From Ignelater luminosus (Eukaryota; Arthropoda; Insecta; Coleoptera; Elateridae): a stretch of DNA of 64,000 bases. Each line of letters starts with the position of its first letter. Position 1 is the stretch's first letter. Under the pieces are notes generated by a model that did no database searches, was not told the DNA's origin, and was given only the letters and a program-made list of their open reading frames with translations. The position numbers and the translations under genes were made by a program. The DNA lies in contig VTPC01000610.1 of assembly GCA_011009095.1 (NCBI GenBank), forward strand, positions 162,757-226,756. Direction: 5' to 3'. Of this stretch, positions 1 to 12,036 are shown piece after piece.

Positions 1-2285
1 GGAGGTTGCAGTCTAGACAAGTCGTGTCGAATGCTAGTCTCAGGGTTTTATTCTGGATAAATTAAAACTTCTGCAGTACAACGAACGATTGTCTTATAGT
101 CTTGGTTTATCTTTGGAAGAGAGTTTCCTAAAGTCAGTTAGTTAAAAGATGCAACTTGGCCAAACTCTTTGTCTTTGAAAAAACTATCAAACTTGATTTC
201 TGATCTTACAGTAGATGGAACTACGAGATACGGTGGTGTATCGGCGGAACTCTTGTTAATGTTGATTTAGAGTCAGCAGGTTTAAAGTCACTCTCCAAGA
301 GCCTAGGATTGCTAAGCGTGGCATTACAAAGCTGGTCAGCTGGACAACACCAGAGATAATGTTGAACATGCATAGAGTTAGTTTTCTAAATTACTATTTA
401 AAACCGTTCATTTTTATGCAGAAGCATTTTTCCCGAAGGTAGGAGTTAAACTATTTTATTTATATTTATAATTAGTAACAATTAGATTAGGATTGGGGCT
501 ACAATTTGTCTTGTTTTGGACAAAAGCCTAACAGAAGACTAAAGTACTGAAGAAAGAGTGGGAAACTGACAAAAATGGATGCTTTTAAGTATTGATTCTA
601 AGGCAAATAAAAATTTATGAAGGATGCTAAGGGTATGTGCAGGAAAAAGAGGCACAGTTTTTAGTAGATAAAAAAGTTTAGAAGTGAAATGCAAACAGTA
701 TTCTTTATTAGTGTAGGTTCTTCGGATAGGCATAGTTAGAGGTGTTTGATCGTAAGCAACGGTGAGAAGGACGTGGGCTTTTAAGTGCGACACAAATGTA
801 ATATTAAAAAAATAAGTTTAATTATGTTTTTCGAAATGCAAGAGTTAGTGGGCGGAATGCATTTCTCTAATATGCGGTTTCTAAGTGTCTTTAGAACTTG
901 CCTTAGCTACTCATTCAGTATTTTTTACAGGGCACGTTACTAGTTGGTGATTTTCTAAACTTATTTTTACTGTACCGTACATGTTTTATAAAACATAAGA
1001 GTTCTGCAAAATCGAAAATGATATACAAGCTACTTTTAAGAAGGTAAGATTCACCTTGTTGCAGATCTTTTTCTGGAGTAGAATATCCTTAGGCTATTTT
1101 GTTTTTGCTTAACAAGAATGAAGATATATTTATAATAATTTTATTTCAAACGAAAACTCACTATACAAATAGTTATTAAAATTGTTTACCCAATCTGTTA
1201 AACATAACTGAAATGTCTAGTACCTTGCATTCTATAAAATGGGGTAGTTTTTGCTGCTTCTATATTAAACGTATTCTTACATCAATTATTATTATTATTA
1301 ACAAAACGGTGAATGGCGTGATGTACTGTAACTGATGTATTACGTAATGCGATTGTACTTTTGAACGATTATAACTTATAAGTAGTGAAAATTTTTTCTT
1401 GTATTTTAACAAATAACTTTGATTATTTTTTTATGGAATTAGGTTAATAAATGTTACAATAGATGAGTGATCCATAAAATTTATTGGAAATGAATGAGAA
1501 AGATAGACAGTTCAGTATGTCAGATTATTATAATAAGAAGTGACAGGTATCAAGAGTATTTGTATGGCAGGTTGAATTGCTGTTACTTTGAAAACCTAGA
1601 AAGTAATGCTCTTTGATAAACATGGTTTATGATCTAGAAATGGTAGAAAAATTAATGGTTACTGGAAATATTTTGTTTTGAATGCTTTTGCTGAATTATA
1701 AAATAAAATTTCAAATTTAGTAGTGATAATACATTTTAATATACACCGTAGTTCACATGAAGTCATATATTTAAACTGCTGACAAAAGCATGATTTAAAT
1801 GTAGACTTAACGTCATTTCGGCAACCGAAGATACAATTTTTTTTGATCACTTGTTACCAAATAAATCAAAATTCTAGTTTTGAACATGATTATTGATACT
1901 TTGTAACACCTATAAAAAGGACTCTATAAAAATATATTTCAATTAAATTTTAATTTCTTAGAATAAGAACCATAGCTACTTAAATAAGGACAGACTTCGA
2001 ACGTGATTCGCTTCAATAAAATGCACGATCTTCAGCTAAAACGGTAGTCTAAAGCTATAGCTTGACAAGATATATAAATGTTTCTGTTATTTTTAACAAG
2101 AAGTATAGTAGAGAGATATCCACGAAGAAGGGAAAAATGAAATATCAGACAAATCTTTCTTGGGAACATCAATTATTCGCAACAGTAGCGAGGTGTTAAA
2201 AGCGTGGGTTGGTTTGAATGCGAACTCGAATTATGTTTGTTCTTATAGCTAATGTATCTGTAACAAAATCTCACATTTAATGAAC
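1..2285. other. AT-rich stretch without recognised genes
   Basis: I see no coding region, RNA gene or transposon end here. A short run of about five ATT units lies at 1285-1300. The small open frames at 539-793 and 1659-1850 (minus) have no recognisable domain and look like chance frames. Confidence 0.6.
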
Positions 2286-2520
2286 TGGTGTGGATTTATT
2301 GGGAGCTGGTCTGGTATCGGGCGCGCCACCTCGCCATCTCCTCCGGGCGTCCTCCGGTGACGGGCCCCTTCTAGCAGGATAACCCGGCACCGCGATAAGG
2401 TAAAATAATTACCGCAAGCGAGGGGGGCTGCGCGGTCGCTCGTAAATAACCAGGTCCTGGGTTAATGAGCTCACGCCGCGGACAACCCTTTTATTTATTA
2501 TTCCCCACCTTTTTATGTGC
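2286..2520. promoter_or_regulatory. GC-rich island 1, candidate regulatory or conserved non-coding element
   Basis: About 230 bp of strongly GC- and CpG-rich sequence sits abruptly in AT-rich DNA. It contains GGGCGCGCC, a GTAAATAA forkhead-like site, a GTTAATGAG homeodomain-like site, and ends in TTTTATTTATTATT. No open frame spans it, so I favour a regulatory element over an exon. The function is inferred from composition only. Confidence 0.35.
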
Positions 2521-3770
2521 TCGAATATCTTGGTGTTTTTATACGATGACGTTTCTGGATTAAATTGGAATTAAGCTCTTCTTGTTTTATTGCTCTTGAT
2601 CTTTAATTATGTTTCTGAATTAGTACTTCCACGGTTTGTAAAAACGAAATAAAAGAATAAAACTTGGAGTTCGTTTAAAAATAACGTACAACTATTATCT
2701 ATACTTCGTATCATAAAATACGTATAACTGTCTGAAATATAATTTTATTTGCAGGGCTGAATCGGACAGATATTTGTTGCAATTTAAATGCGAATTAATA
2801 TTCTTAAATTTATGTTTTTAAATGTGCAAGCTGTTACTACAACGGTATTGAAAAACCGTTTGTTAAAAAAATGCAAATTTAATTCTGCTCGCTTGACGAA
2901 AATTTGTGAAATCTACCCTTCAGTATTACACATGTAATGTGGCTGTACTTGTCAGCAACAGCAATGATTCATGGATCATAAAATTGCTATTGTGCTAGGG
3001 GTATCGCTAATTTATTCACAAGATTACAGAAGAATGTACTACCTAAATTATAATGCCCAAAATCGCATTTTGAACTTTCTGAAAAACAGTAACATACTTT
3101 TCATTCATTTGGATTGTAAATTTTATATTATCAATAATAATAATAATAATAATGCGTTTCAGCTTGGAATGCCAATAATGATAAGAATTCTCTGAAGTTT
3201 ACGATATGCTTTTTCTACATATTCATTTAGATTGGGTATTAGGTATGACCTAACAAACATGTGAATATAAATGAGACTTAGTATTTCATATTTGCAATTC
3301 ATATATAATAAAGAAGGAAACTGATGTGAGAATGTGTAATCCGGCTCAAAGGTCCATTATGATATTTTAAAATACTAAACTTGACTTGTTAAATACTTCG
3401 AGAAGTGATTGTAGTTTTAATTATTACACATTAAGAGTGTTTAAATTAGAATTTAAAACAAGTGAAATTAGGTATGCTAATGTTTTGGTCAAATTGGAAA
3501 TTTAGAAAAATTAAACAAGAAACAACAGATATTCATCAAAAGCATTAAGTAAATATAAACAAAACCTGATTCTACAATCCTTTAATATGAATAATGTTTG
3601 TACATTCATTTTTCTTACTGTAATGAGTCTACGGCCGTTTAAATTTATTACTGTCTATAACATAACCTTGAGATCGTTTAAAGGGTAATATCCAAACAAT
3701 TCTGAAAAATACTGTTATTAGCACATTATGACCTAAAATACACATTTTGACTCAATCAACAGTTCACATA
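2521..3770. other. AT-rich stretch with an AAT microsatellite
   Basis: The only structure I can support is an AAT run of about seven units at 3133-3153. It falls inside a chance open frame (2971-3195), where it would read as poly-Asn. Nothing else was recognised. Confidence 0.6.
3133..3153. repeat. AAT microsatellite
   Basis: About seven perfect AAT units. Confidence 0.9.
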
Positions 3771-3776
3771 CTACTC

Positions 3777-4934
3777 CACGTGAACGTAGCTCGCGTGTTT
3801 CGTTGCAGCTGAGATCCTCAAGTGTCGAGCGCACGCTATTGCGTGGACTTTGTATATTTATATGCTCTTCGTCAATCCGTCACACGACGACGATCAGCTG
3901 ATTTAACAGATTTTAGTACACAAATTTCTCCGTTTGTTATTCCGAAAATTGATTAATTCCATTACAAACAGAAACTAATAATTGACTGCACGCTATTTAA
4001 ATAATCAGCATCCTCTTGATGTTAAGCTTAAAACGGTTTTCAAAGAAAATACTTTTTCAGAGATCTTTTTATAGTGATAATTTTTACCATCTTAAGAACA
4101 TTGGCAAGCTACCCCAGTATATTTGGGGTGATATTTCAGTGCCTATTCGTTCGTTGTTGTCCCTAGCAACCGCCGCCGGCCCCACCCTGCGTCGCGACGT
4201 CTGTAATGGCGGACACGAATTCTTGAAGAATGCAGCATTATATGAGTTAAAGAACAACAGTAGTTTGTGTACAATTTTATTATAGACACAGAAGAAATTA
4301 ACCAAAATTACTGAAGTAAGTACGTAATGCGGGAGCAAAGGGGATGTCGAGGGAGCCCGGAACAATGGCACGTGGCCCTGCCACAATCAGAATTCGACGA
4401 ATGAGCGCTCCATCGCGTGCCGACCCCGGCAAGGAATATATGCACAGGTCACGCAAACCCGAAATGTATTTTAGTTTATACCTTGCTACTAGAGACAATA
4501 GCAAATGACAATATGATACTTCGCCTTTGTAAGAACCAGCCTTGGCGGGGCATGTGAAAACACAAGGCATAGGCAATTATCAGAACTGAGCGAACCGTTT
4601 TTATAGCTCTTTTATGGCTAAATTTAAAAGAAAGTTCATTATAGCTTGGACGGGGTGGCAGTCGGTTTTCCGAGTATTTTCGCTGATGGAATTTAATCTG
4701 TAACGATAATATACTACCTCGTAAAGGTAATTTAGAATTTGGAATTCACGAAATATTCCAGAATAAATTTTGCTCGAATAATAATAAAAGTTTACATTCG
4801 AGGGAAACTTCGAGGGAACATTAACTAGTTATCTGTAAAGAATAAAAGTGAAATCACCATACAGAACAGGTCCGCGACATGAAAGCAAATTGCTCAGGGA
4901 GTGCACCAGTAGCGGTGTATGGGAGCCTTGCGTG
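3777..4934. promoter_or_regulatory. GC-rich island 2 with a cluster of bHLH-PAS binding sites (TNGCGTG)
   Basis: By eye, seven matches to TNGCGTG lie in about 1.16 kb: 3791-3797 (+), 3832-3838 (-), 3839-3845 (+), 3989-3995 (-), 4413-4419 (+), 4450-4456 (-) and 4928-4934 (+). Two CACGTG E-boxes are at 3777-3782 and 4369-4374. The pair at 3832-3845 is back to back (CACGCTATTGCGTG). The same segment has TATAAATA on the minus strand (3862-3855), an RFX-type X-box (4156-4170) and a CpG-rich core (4150-4220) containing ATGGCGGAC, whose frame closes after six codons. It is known that Spineless-Tango and AhR-Arnt bind TNGCGTG. That this is an enhancer or alternative promoter is inference. Confidence 0.45.
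4156..4170. promoter_or_regulatory. X-box-like site (RFX family)
   Basis: GTTGTCCCTAGCAAC fits the pattern RYYNYY-N3-RRNRAC used by RFX factors. It lies in the CpG-rich core of island 2. A single match, so modest support. Confidence 0.3.
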
Positions 4935-6490
4935 TCGAGACCCCATATCTACAATGAGGAACAATACAAAGGACCTGACTGGGATTATTACATTTAAGAG
5001 TAGTATGCACTACTTACATATGTCTTTGCCCCATAGAGATCGTTATGCGAAAGCTTTATACTTTACAAAATTATCTTTTGTTTACTTTAATAAGAATTAA
5101 AAGCCGCTTGGAACAAATAGTTACATTGTTGCATGAACAATTTTTTTATGTGCATAATAAATTAAAATGTTGCATTTATCCCTACCATAAAAAGCAATAA
5201 GAGGCACTTAGGAATCTTTTATCGCAAAAGCAAAAAATAGTACTTCCTGATACGATAATCTTCTGTACATTTGCCAAGAAATAAACGATAAGTTTTTGTT
5301 TTACTATGATATCTATCATACAATCAAAATTTTTTATTCTAATTGATGAAATTCATGCCTTGACGTCAGTTCACAGGTTGTCAAAGTACATCTTGCATGA
5401 CGTCATTAATAAGTTATGCATCGAACAACCACTACGAAACCAACAAAAATAGGAAGCTAATGTAAAATTAGAACGTAGTAGCGAATAGTAATATCAAACT
5501 TGAAAGTTATAAATTTATATAAGCATTTCTGATTAAAACACGCAGATGATGCACGCACGCTCACAAAAACTCAAGTTTCAGATACTCAATGAAACGCTTT
5601 TACACGACTTTGTAGTAGCAAACACAGAAAAGTTAACGTTAAAACTATTTTGTAATTAACTAGTGCCATTAGTATATTGCAAAATAAAATAGATGAAGAA
5701 AAAATTAAAAATGAAATCCGTGTGCTTATTTCTAAAAATGTCCAGTGAATATTGAAATTGAGACTCATAGTTAAAACGGATTACTTTCAAGTACTATTGT
5801 TTTGCGGTTTTTCGGCTATTAATTACCACGGCAGAAACTTTTAGGCAGCTTATTCTCAAAAGAGCGATTTTGCCTAAATTCACTAATATCTGATGTTTCA
5901 TGTAGATACAAAAACAGCGATTAACTAATTAATTGTATCGATTTGTACGTAGCGATGTACATTCTCTTTTGTCACTTATAATTACATTGCATGGCTTAGA
6001 AAATCTAGCAGAAAGCCTTGATTGCTTGATATTATCAATCATTTTGACTGTCCATAATTAACTGTGTTACAAATCTGATTATAGTAGATATTATATTGTG
6101 TCAGATACTCAAAATCTATATAAAAATATAATTATCTTCGTAGGGTAATTTCAAACGGTTTATTTCTTACTTTGTACTTGATGGATACAACAGACAACAA
6201 GAATAGTTTTGTCATTTTGATATCAGCAACATACTTTTTTGTATTTTTTAACTCCCCATTCTCAATTTCATCGGTGTAAAACTAAGAAATAGTGTACAAA
6301 TAGATAATATTTTCAATTTCTTTTGAGTCGATTATTGGTATCTCTCACATAGATTTGAAGGGAAAAATCTCAGTTTCTCTAAAATTACCATCGACTATTT
6401 TGGATAATTTAATATTTTTAAAAATTATTTCTTAAGGTTGTTACAATAAAAGTAGAAGCGTAAAAAGAGGTTAATTTGAAAGAAGTAAAA
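4935..6490. other. AT-rich stretch without recognised genes
   Basis: No gene or element recognised. The open frame at 4879-5100 (plus) overlaps the end of island 2 and has no domain. The frame at 5586-5768 (minus) is hydrophobic by base composition only. Confidence 0.6.
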
Positions 6491-6499
6491 AGTCCTCTA

Positions 6500-8460
6500 G
6501 ATGCAGTTAGTATTCAACAAAAAGTTTTTTTTGAGACATGTCGACTAGAATTATTGGATTTTTTGTTTGAGCAAAAAATTTAGGAATTCTTCAAAGACGT
6601 GAAATATATGTAAAACAATTTTTTAATTTTTGGGCTCTCTTACAAAAATTCTAAATCTACTAGATGCATTCTTTTCTTAAGCATTCCAGACTGGAACATA
6701 CCAGATCAGCAACGCTCTTACGTAGGATTCTTGGCCTTTTCTGAGCTCTTCAGCTGTTACAGTATGAAATGTATTGAACTGAATCAAATTGAAATTTGTG
6801 TCTTTTCAGCCAGTACATATTTTCATATTTTAAAGCTAATTCTTAACGTTTGCCTTTACAATCTAATTTTGCATCTAACGCCATTCCAAAGTATTGGAGA
6901 ACAAGACTGCTCTCTATTGATAAAAAAAGTAATTAGGGTTTGTAAATTTACATGAACCGATACGCCGTTTGTCACTGCAAGAACCGCCACCAACAAACGT
7001 TGCAGCTACCGTATCTTCTATCTGTGGAATGTCATTTATAAACAGAAGGTATAAAGTTGAGCCAAGGACACTGCGCTGTGGTACTAAAGCCTTAATGTAA
7101 TTTATTTCTGCAAATCGGTCTTTGTGACGTAGTAGTCTGAACAAACTATCAGAAATGATTTGACTAAGTAAATAGTTGTTTTTCCTAATTCTTGGACAAG
7201 ATCATGATGTCATACCCTGACTAAAGCTTTACTTTACTGTTTCCAAGTGCATCTTTACCTGTTCAATTGTAGACTGGTTATTATGATTTTCAGTTTCATT
7301 CTATGAAAGGTTTTAACTGTCTAAATAGACGTTTTTTAATAACAAAAAAAATTAGCTGATATGCTTTTGTTTCATTTACCTATCTTTCTGGTTTTAGAAT
7401 CATGACAATTTCGACTATTTTCTATAGCAGATAATATGTAGACAGTTTGACTATGGCTGCCTTGGGTAGGTATGTAGGATTTCTCCTGCTATCAGAACAG
7501 CTCTAACTGCTTACTTTGAATCAATGCTGTTCTTGATCTCGTTCATCGTTTAGGTGTAACTGTTTTAATTTCTTCTGAGTCAGAACATTTAACTAACGTC
7601 ATTGTCTCATTATTTATTAATCATTTATGCAGGTTTGTAAGGTTTAAGAGTATTTCTAAGTGTGTCACGTGGCTTTTTCACACATTCTCCCAGCTGAAAT
7701 TCAAACTCGTTTGGTGTCTTGAATTAGCTGAATTTTAGACTTAAGGTCTTCTAGAAACCCATTCCAATCTAGGATTTTATTAGTTTGCTTTAGATTGACT
7801 TCCCTTTTAACGATCAAAGTTCCAAATAGTTTGCTGACATGAGAGTTTCCTTGTAATAAAAAGGTTAATCAGATATGGTAATCTATTGAATCGGTTGGCT
7901 AGTATGGGGTTTGCCAGTAGAAAATTCCTTTACTGCTTTATACAACTCCTTAACTTTTATTGTGATTACAGCGAGCCTCATTGCGGAAGTTTTACATTGA
8001 AATTACCTCCAACTATTATTTATTATTGAACTTATCTCCCAGTCTCGTCAGTCTTGTTTTTTAGATTGTATCTGGATGGGTAATGCAATGTACTGTATTG
8101 AGTAGTTATTTGCCTTAATTTAACTGTAGTTACTTGAGTTCTAAATTCTTCGAACTTCGGCTTTCTGACTATTACCACATTTGCTTTATCAAAAGAGTAA
8201 AGAGTATGATAGAGTTTGTAGTCTTTCATTCTGAGAAAGAATTCTTTAGTAAAAATTGAGTCAGACACGAGACATGCATCTCTCTTTCGGCGTCCAAGAA
8301 AAAAAAACTCCTTCTACTGTTTAAAGAATCACTGATACTTTGAGATGAGATTCCCCAGTAAAGTGTTTTCAGATACGAGACACGCATTTGTCTTTTACGT
8401 GTCCAAGAGAACGCTCCACTTCTCCTAATGTTTAAAGAATCACTGATATCCTGCGAGTAC
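6500..8460 (-). mobile_element. jockey-clade LINE fossil, decayed ORF2 (endonuclease to reverse transcriptase)
   Basis: Read on the minus strand, broken pieces of a LINE ORF2 occur in the right order. The endonuclease start resembles HFTKKSFL...YKLYHT (about 8270-8180). The endonuclease motif IVGGNFNVKLPQ is near 8010. A linker resembling ILDWNGFLEDLKSKIQ lies near 7780. The RT entry KIVEIVMILKP is near 7410, and KALVRV then HHDLVQEL near 7230. RT box 4 reads PQRSVLGSTLYLLFINDIP (about 7060). The C-terminal part has YFGMALDAKLD and NMYWLKRH (about 6880-6800). Stops and frameshifts are frequent and part of the usual ORF2 length is missing, so it is long dead. The catalytic ADD triplet after ATF is altered. 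Stretches of the endonuclease start are duplicated (8261-8450). The motifs place it in or near the jockey clade; I saw no ORF1 or poly-A tail. Confidence 0.8.
8261..8455 (-). repeat. tandem duplication inside the LINE endonuclease fossil
   Basis: Two diverged copies about 110 bp apart share TTTAAAGAATCACTGATA and a TCAGA(C/T)ACGAGACA(T/C)GCAT start. Both read as the beginning of the LINE endonuclease on the minus strand. The duplication may have arisen before or after insertion. Confidence 0.65.
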
Positions 8461-8639
8461 ATGTAAATTACTTTGGATACGTTTACAGTGTAGAGATCTA
8501 GTACATTAAAGGGTGAATTCCTTTTAACCGCGGTAGATTTATCGACAACCAGTAGTTTTGGTAAGTACCCTAACAAACAATTGTAAAAGTCTATATAATA
8601 ATGATGGTAGGTATTTATTTCTGTCATCTATCATCATTA

Positions 8640-11600
8640 GTCTTTAAATGTAAATTACATTTTAACCAACCATTATAATTTTTTCCTTCTTCATCTTTGT
8701 AATCAAACTTGCGGCATAATTATGCAAAAATATAATACAATTGCTTGTTTGGAAATTTGCAGTTAGGTCTCCTAAGTGAAACCCTAGTCAAATGCTGGTA
8801 CATTTGATAGCGGCGTCTTCTATATTCTGTGGAATCAGGAGTTTTTTTACTTAGATCAAGGGATTTTAAAATAAGAATGGTTACGGTTGCTCGAAACGCC
8901 ACTGTAGTGGTATTCATTCAAGTGCTGTTTGGGATATATGATGAGATGAATTTTATTCAAAATGATTTTAACAATTAATTTTAAACAATATTATGTGTTA
9001 TTATTATTATTATGTGAGCTGTTATTGGCGTTTTACTCAAAAAAATTGTTATGTAAGGGTCCAAAACAACTGAGAATGAATTTTTCCATCGGTTGGCATA
9101 ACTTACTAAATAGCACTAATTTGGGAAAACCTTAGTTTGCATTGTCAGCAATTTCTTATAAAGAAAAAAATAAAGGTGATCGGCTAAAGTTTTAGAGGGC
9201 GTATTTCTGATCAAATTTCTTTCATAATTTTCTTTCTCGATCTCCAACCGTTGTCATTTTGTTTGACTACTTTGTATTAAGGTTAGAAAAACATCTTTGT
9301 AACTTCTTAAAACTATAAAAGTCAAAATAGCGTGAAGTTTAATGAGAATTTTATGAAAATGAAATTTAACGTCAGGGTGGTCCGAAGGATAGAAAAATGC
9401 TTCTGGTAAAACATTTAAACACTTTGTTGGTACTGAAAATCACCGGATATTATTCTTATAACCAATGTAGTTTAAAAAGTTTGAACGTCTTGATTATAAT
9501 AAGAAAATATATTTTGAAAACAAGAAGTGGTTTAATTGTTTTGTTACGTTCTACACTGATGCCATGACTATATTTATAAAACAAGCATTTACAGTAAAAG
9601 CTTTCAGGATATAATTTACATTATGAGTGAAAGGACCCTTATGGGCTTTCCTAGTAAACGAAATAATGTGGTTGCATGTATAATCTTTGCCAGAGGTTAT
9701 CATCTATAACTGGTAAGCTTCTGATTATCAAATTAACTGACCTACTTAAGGTTGTTTTTTTGAGAACTTTCGGTAACGCTTTAAGAATGAAATTCTCAAC
9801 AAATTTGTCCTTGTCTTTTTGACTGGTTTGAAGGAAGATTAAATATTGAATGAATTAAATATCTTGTAATGATGATAACCTCCATTTTTGGAAAACCTAT
9901 ACCTTTTGTGAAAACTTTAGTACAAAATTGTTTACTTAATTTGTACAGTACTTTATTTTCAAGACCTTCAAAGTAATAATAACATAATGTTACGGTATGG
10001 TGTTGCATTTAGATGTACTTAAAAGGTTTAAACTTCAAGTTTGAATAACTGAGGAAGAAAATGGAAGTATTAAGTTAATGTTGAATGTTTGTTCATTTCA
10101 TCTACTGCATTTGTTTACAAATTCATGTGGAATTTCCTAGAAACTAAATGTATTTGCAATTAAGATTAACAATAACTCAATATAACAAGATGTGTAACAT
10201 TTTTCTGTTCTTGAGTATAACTAACCTTAATGATCACGTCTTGATAAAGTTTAATAGGGTCGAATTCTTTTATCATCAATATCAATCTACTGACACAAGT
10301 TTCAGTTAGGCTGTAATTTCAATAAACGTTGGTTGTGTGTATATACAGTTGGTTCGTGTAAGTATGTAGTATGTGTATAATGGGAATGTACGTACAACAT
10401 AGAGAGGTTGTTAAAATATCTGTCCGCGTATGCTGATTGCACCAAATAAATAAAACGTTGAAACTTAACGACATACAAAGTTTATTACTCAAGAGCTAGA
10501 TTATAATTGAGACGTAGGTAAGGTACACACAGAATATAAATGAAATATTATAGTTGCGGCTCATAAATAACAATTAGTTTGTGGAGTATTAAATTGGTAT
10601 ACCATACACAATCAGGTTCTCAGCACAAGCGATCTCTTCATTAAACTAGCTTTTTAATTTATTATACTCCATTTTATCATTCGTTATGTTTACGATACAT
10701 AACGTCGAAATAACCTAGTGAATATTCATAATATGTCCGGCGTTTAATTAATTGCACTTTTCTTGTTTGCATTTATTGCATTAGCAAACAAAACGTATGT
10801 GTCTGGTAACTGTCTAGACCAGAATATAAATTGATAATGTCACCAGTTTAAAAAATGCTGTAGATAAAACGTTATTTAATTTGTTGCTAACAGGTCAAAG
10901 TATTCGGGTTAGAATCTTAGTCTTGTTGTTAGCCTAAGAACAAGCACCTGCATCCCGAATAATCTCATTTAAAGAGAATATTTTTCTGTCTGGATTAATC
11001 TCAAAATAAATCGTACCGATATTTTTTTGTCCGTTATAACCATAAAATTGGCTTAATTTGTAATTCATAAAATCATCTTAAATCAGATAATTTGCACAGA
11101 TCAGTTTTTCGTTTACGAGCAATATTGCAGCTGCTCTTAATTTTGAAACGTAGCACGCGTAGTCAATCACACAACTAAACCCGTTTATTTCACGCACATT
11201 TTTTTTATTACAACCATCTGCCCTTAGTAATTAAAAGCTTTGTTTGACGTTTAGTGTTTGGATTTTTATTTTACTTTAGGAATGTAAAACACCCATAGGT
11301 TTGATATGTTGTGACTAAATTTAATTGTAGTTATGTTAATTTTATTTCTAATCAAATTAAACTTTTATTTATTTAATCTATAATTATTAGTGAATTATTT
11401 GTCCTTGTATAATGCATTTTAATATTTAAAATTAAATTTTAATTTCAATTACTTTTTGCAATTTTAATAGTTTTTTCTGTTAATTACTATTATGTATTAC
11501 ACAACATTTTCCTTTCTACTAGACAGATCTTTCTCCTTGATTCTATTTTTGGTTTCTTGGAAATCTTGAGCTTAGTTCAACCCCAACAAGGTAAATAATG

Positions 11601-11660
11601 CTTTAAGGGTTCTTGTTTGTTTTATCAGAAATTTACCTAGGTATATGAAATTTGAGTAAC
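8640..11660. other. AT-rich stretch without recognised genes
   Basis: Short ATT runs (about 8999-9014) are the only repeats recognised. A lone TAGCGTG is at 9328-9334. The open frames at 8720-8917 and 9796-10008 (minus) show no domain. Confidence 0.55.
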
Positions 11661-11690
11661 TTGTTACATTACCTGTTTTGTTTCTTAACA

Positions 11691-11811
11691 ACATGCTCTC
11701 TGGGACTATGACATAATTTTGCTCACTGAAACATGGATAATACTGGTGTTGAAAACCACAAACTCTTTGATGTTCGACATGATGTTGCTGATGATGCTCC
11801 AGAGAGCATGT
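11691..11811. repeat. 13-bp perfect inverted repeat inside the LINE fossil
   Basis: ACATGCTCTCTGG at 11691-11703 is exactly complementary to CCAGAGAGCATGT at 11799-11811. A few imperfect pairs extend outward. It frames the endonuclease fragment of the CR1-like fossil. Confidence 0.7.
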
Positions 11812-12002
11812 GTTGGGATTAAGTTAAGAAGATTATCGGTATTAATTAACTAATTAAATAATTGTATATTTATTCCCGTCTTGAATACTCGTTGATTATT
11901 TAATATTTTACAGTAGTCCTACTGTATACATCCAGAAATATGGAATCATAATATTTTAATCTTTGGAGACTTCAGTGTCTCCAACATTGCGAATTACCTA
12001 TA

Positions 12003-12036
12003 ACAATAATAATAATAATAATAATAACAATAATAA
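12003..12036. repeat. AAT/ATA microsatellite
   Basis: About 34 bp of AAT units with one interruption (AACAAT). It lies inside the CR1-like LINE fossil, between the endonuclease and RT pieces. Confidence 0.85.

Noticed and set aside
4016..4576. Open frames on both strands in GC-rich island 2 (4016-4285 plus, 4084-4386 and 4298-4576 minus)
   Set aside because: They overlap one another, have no domain, and GC-rich DNA lengthens chance frames.
8226..8627. 133-codon minus-strand frame as a gene
   Set aside because: It is partly the duplicated start of the LINE endonuclease fossil, not a host gene.
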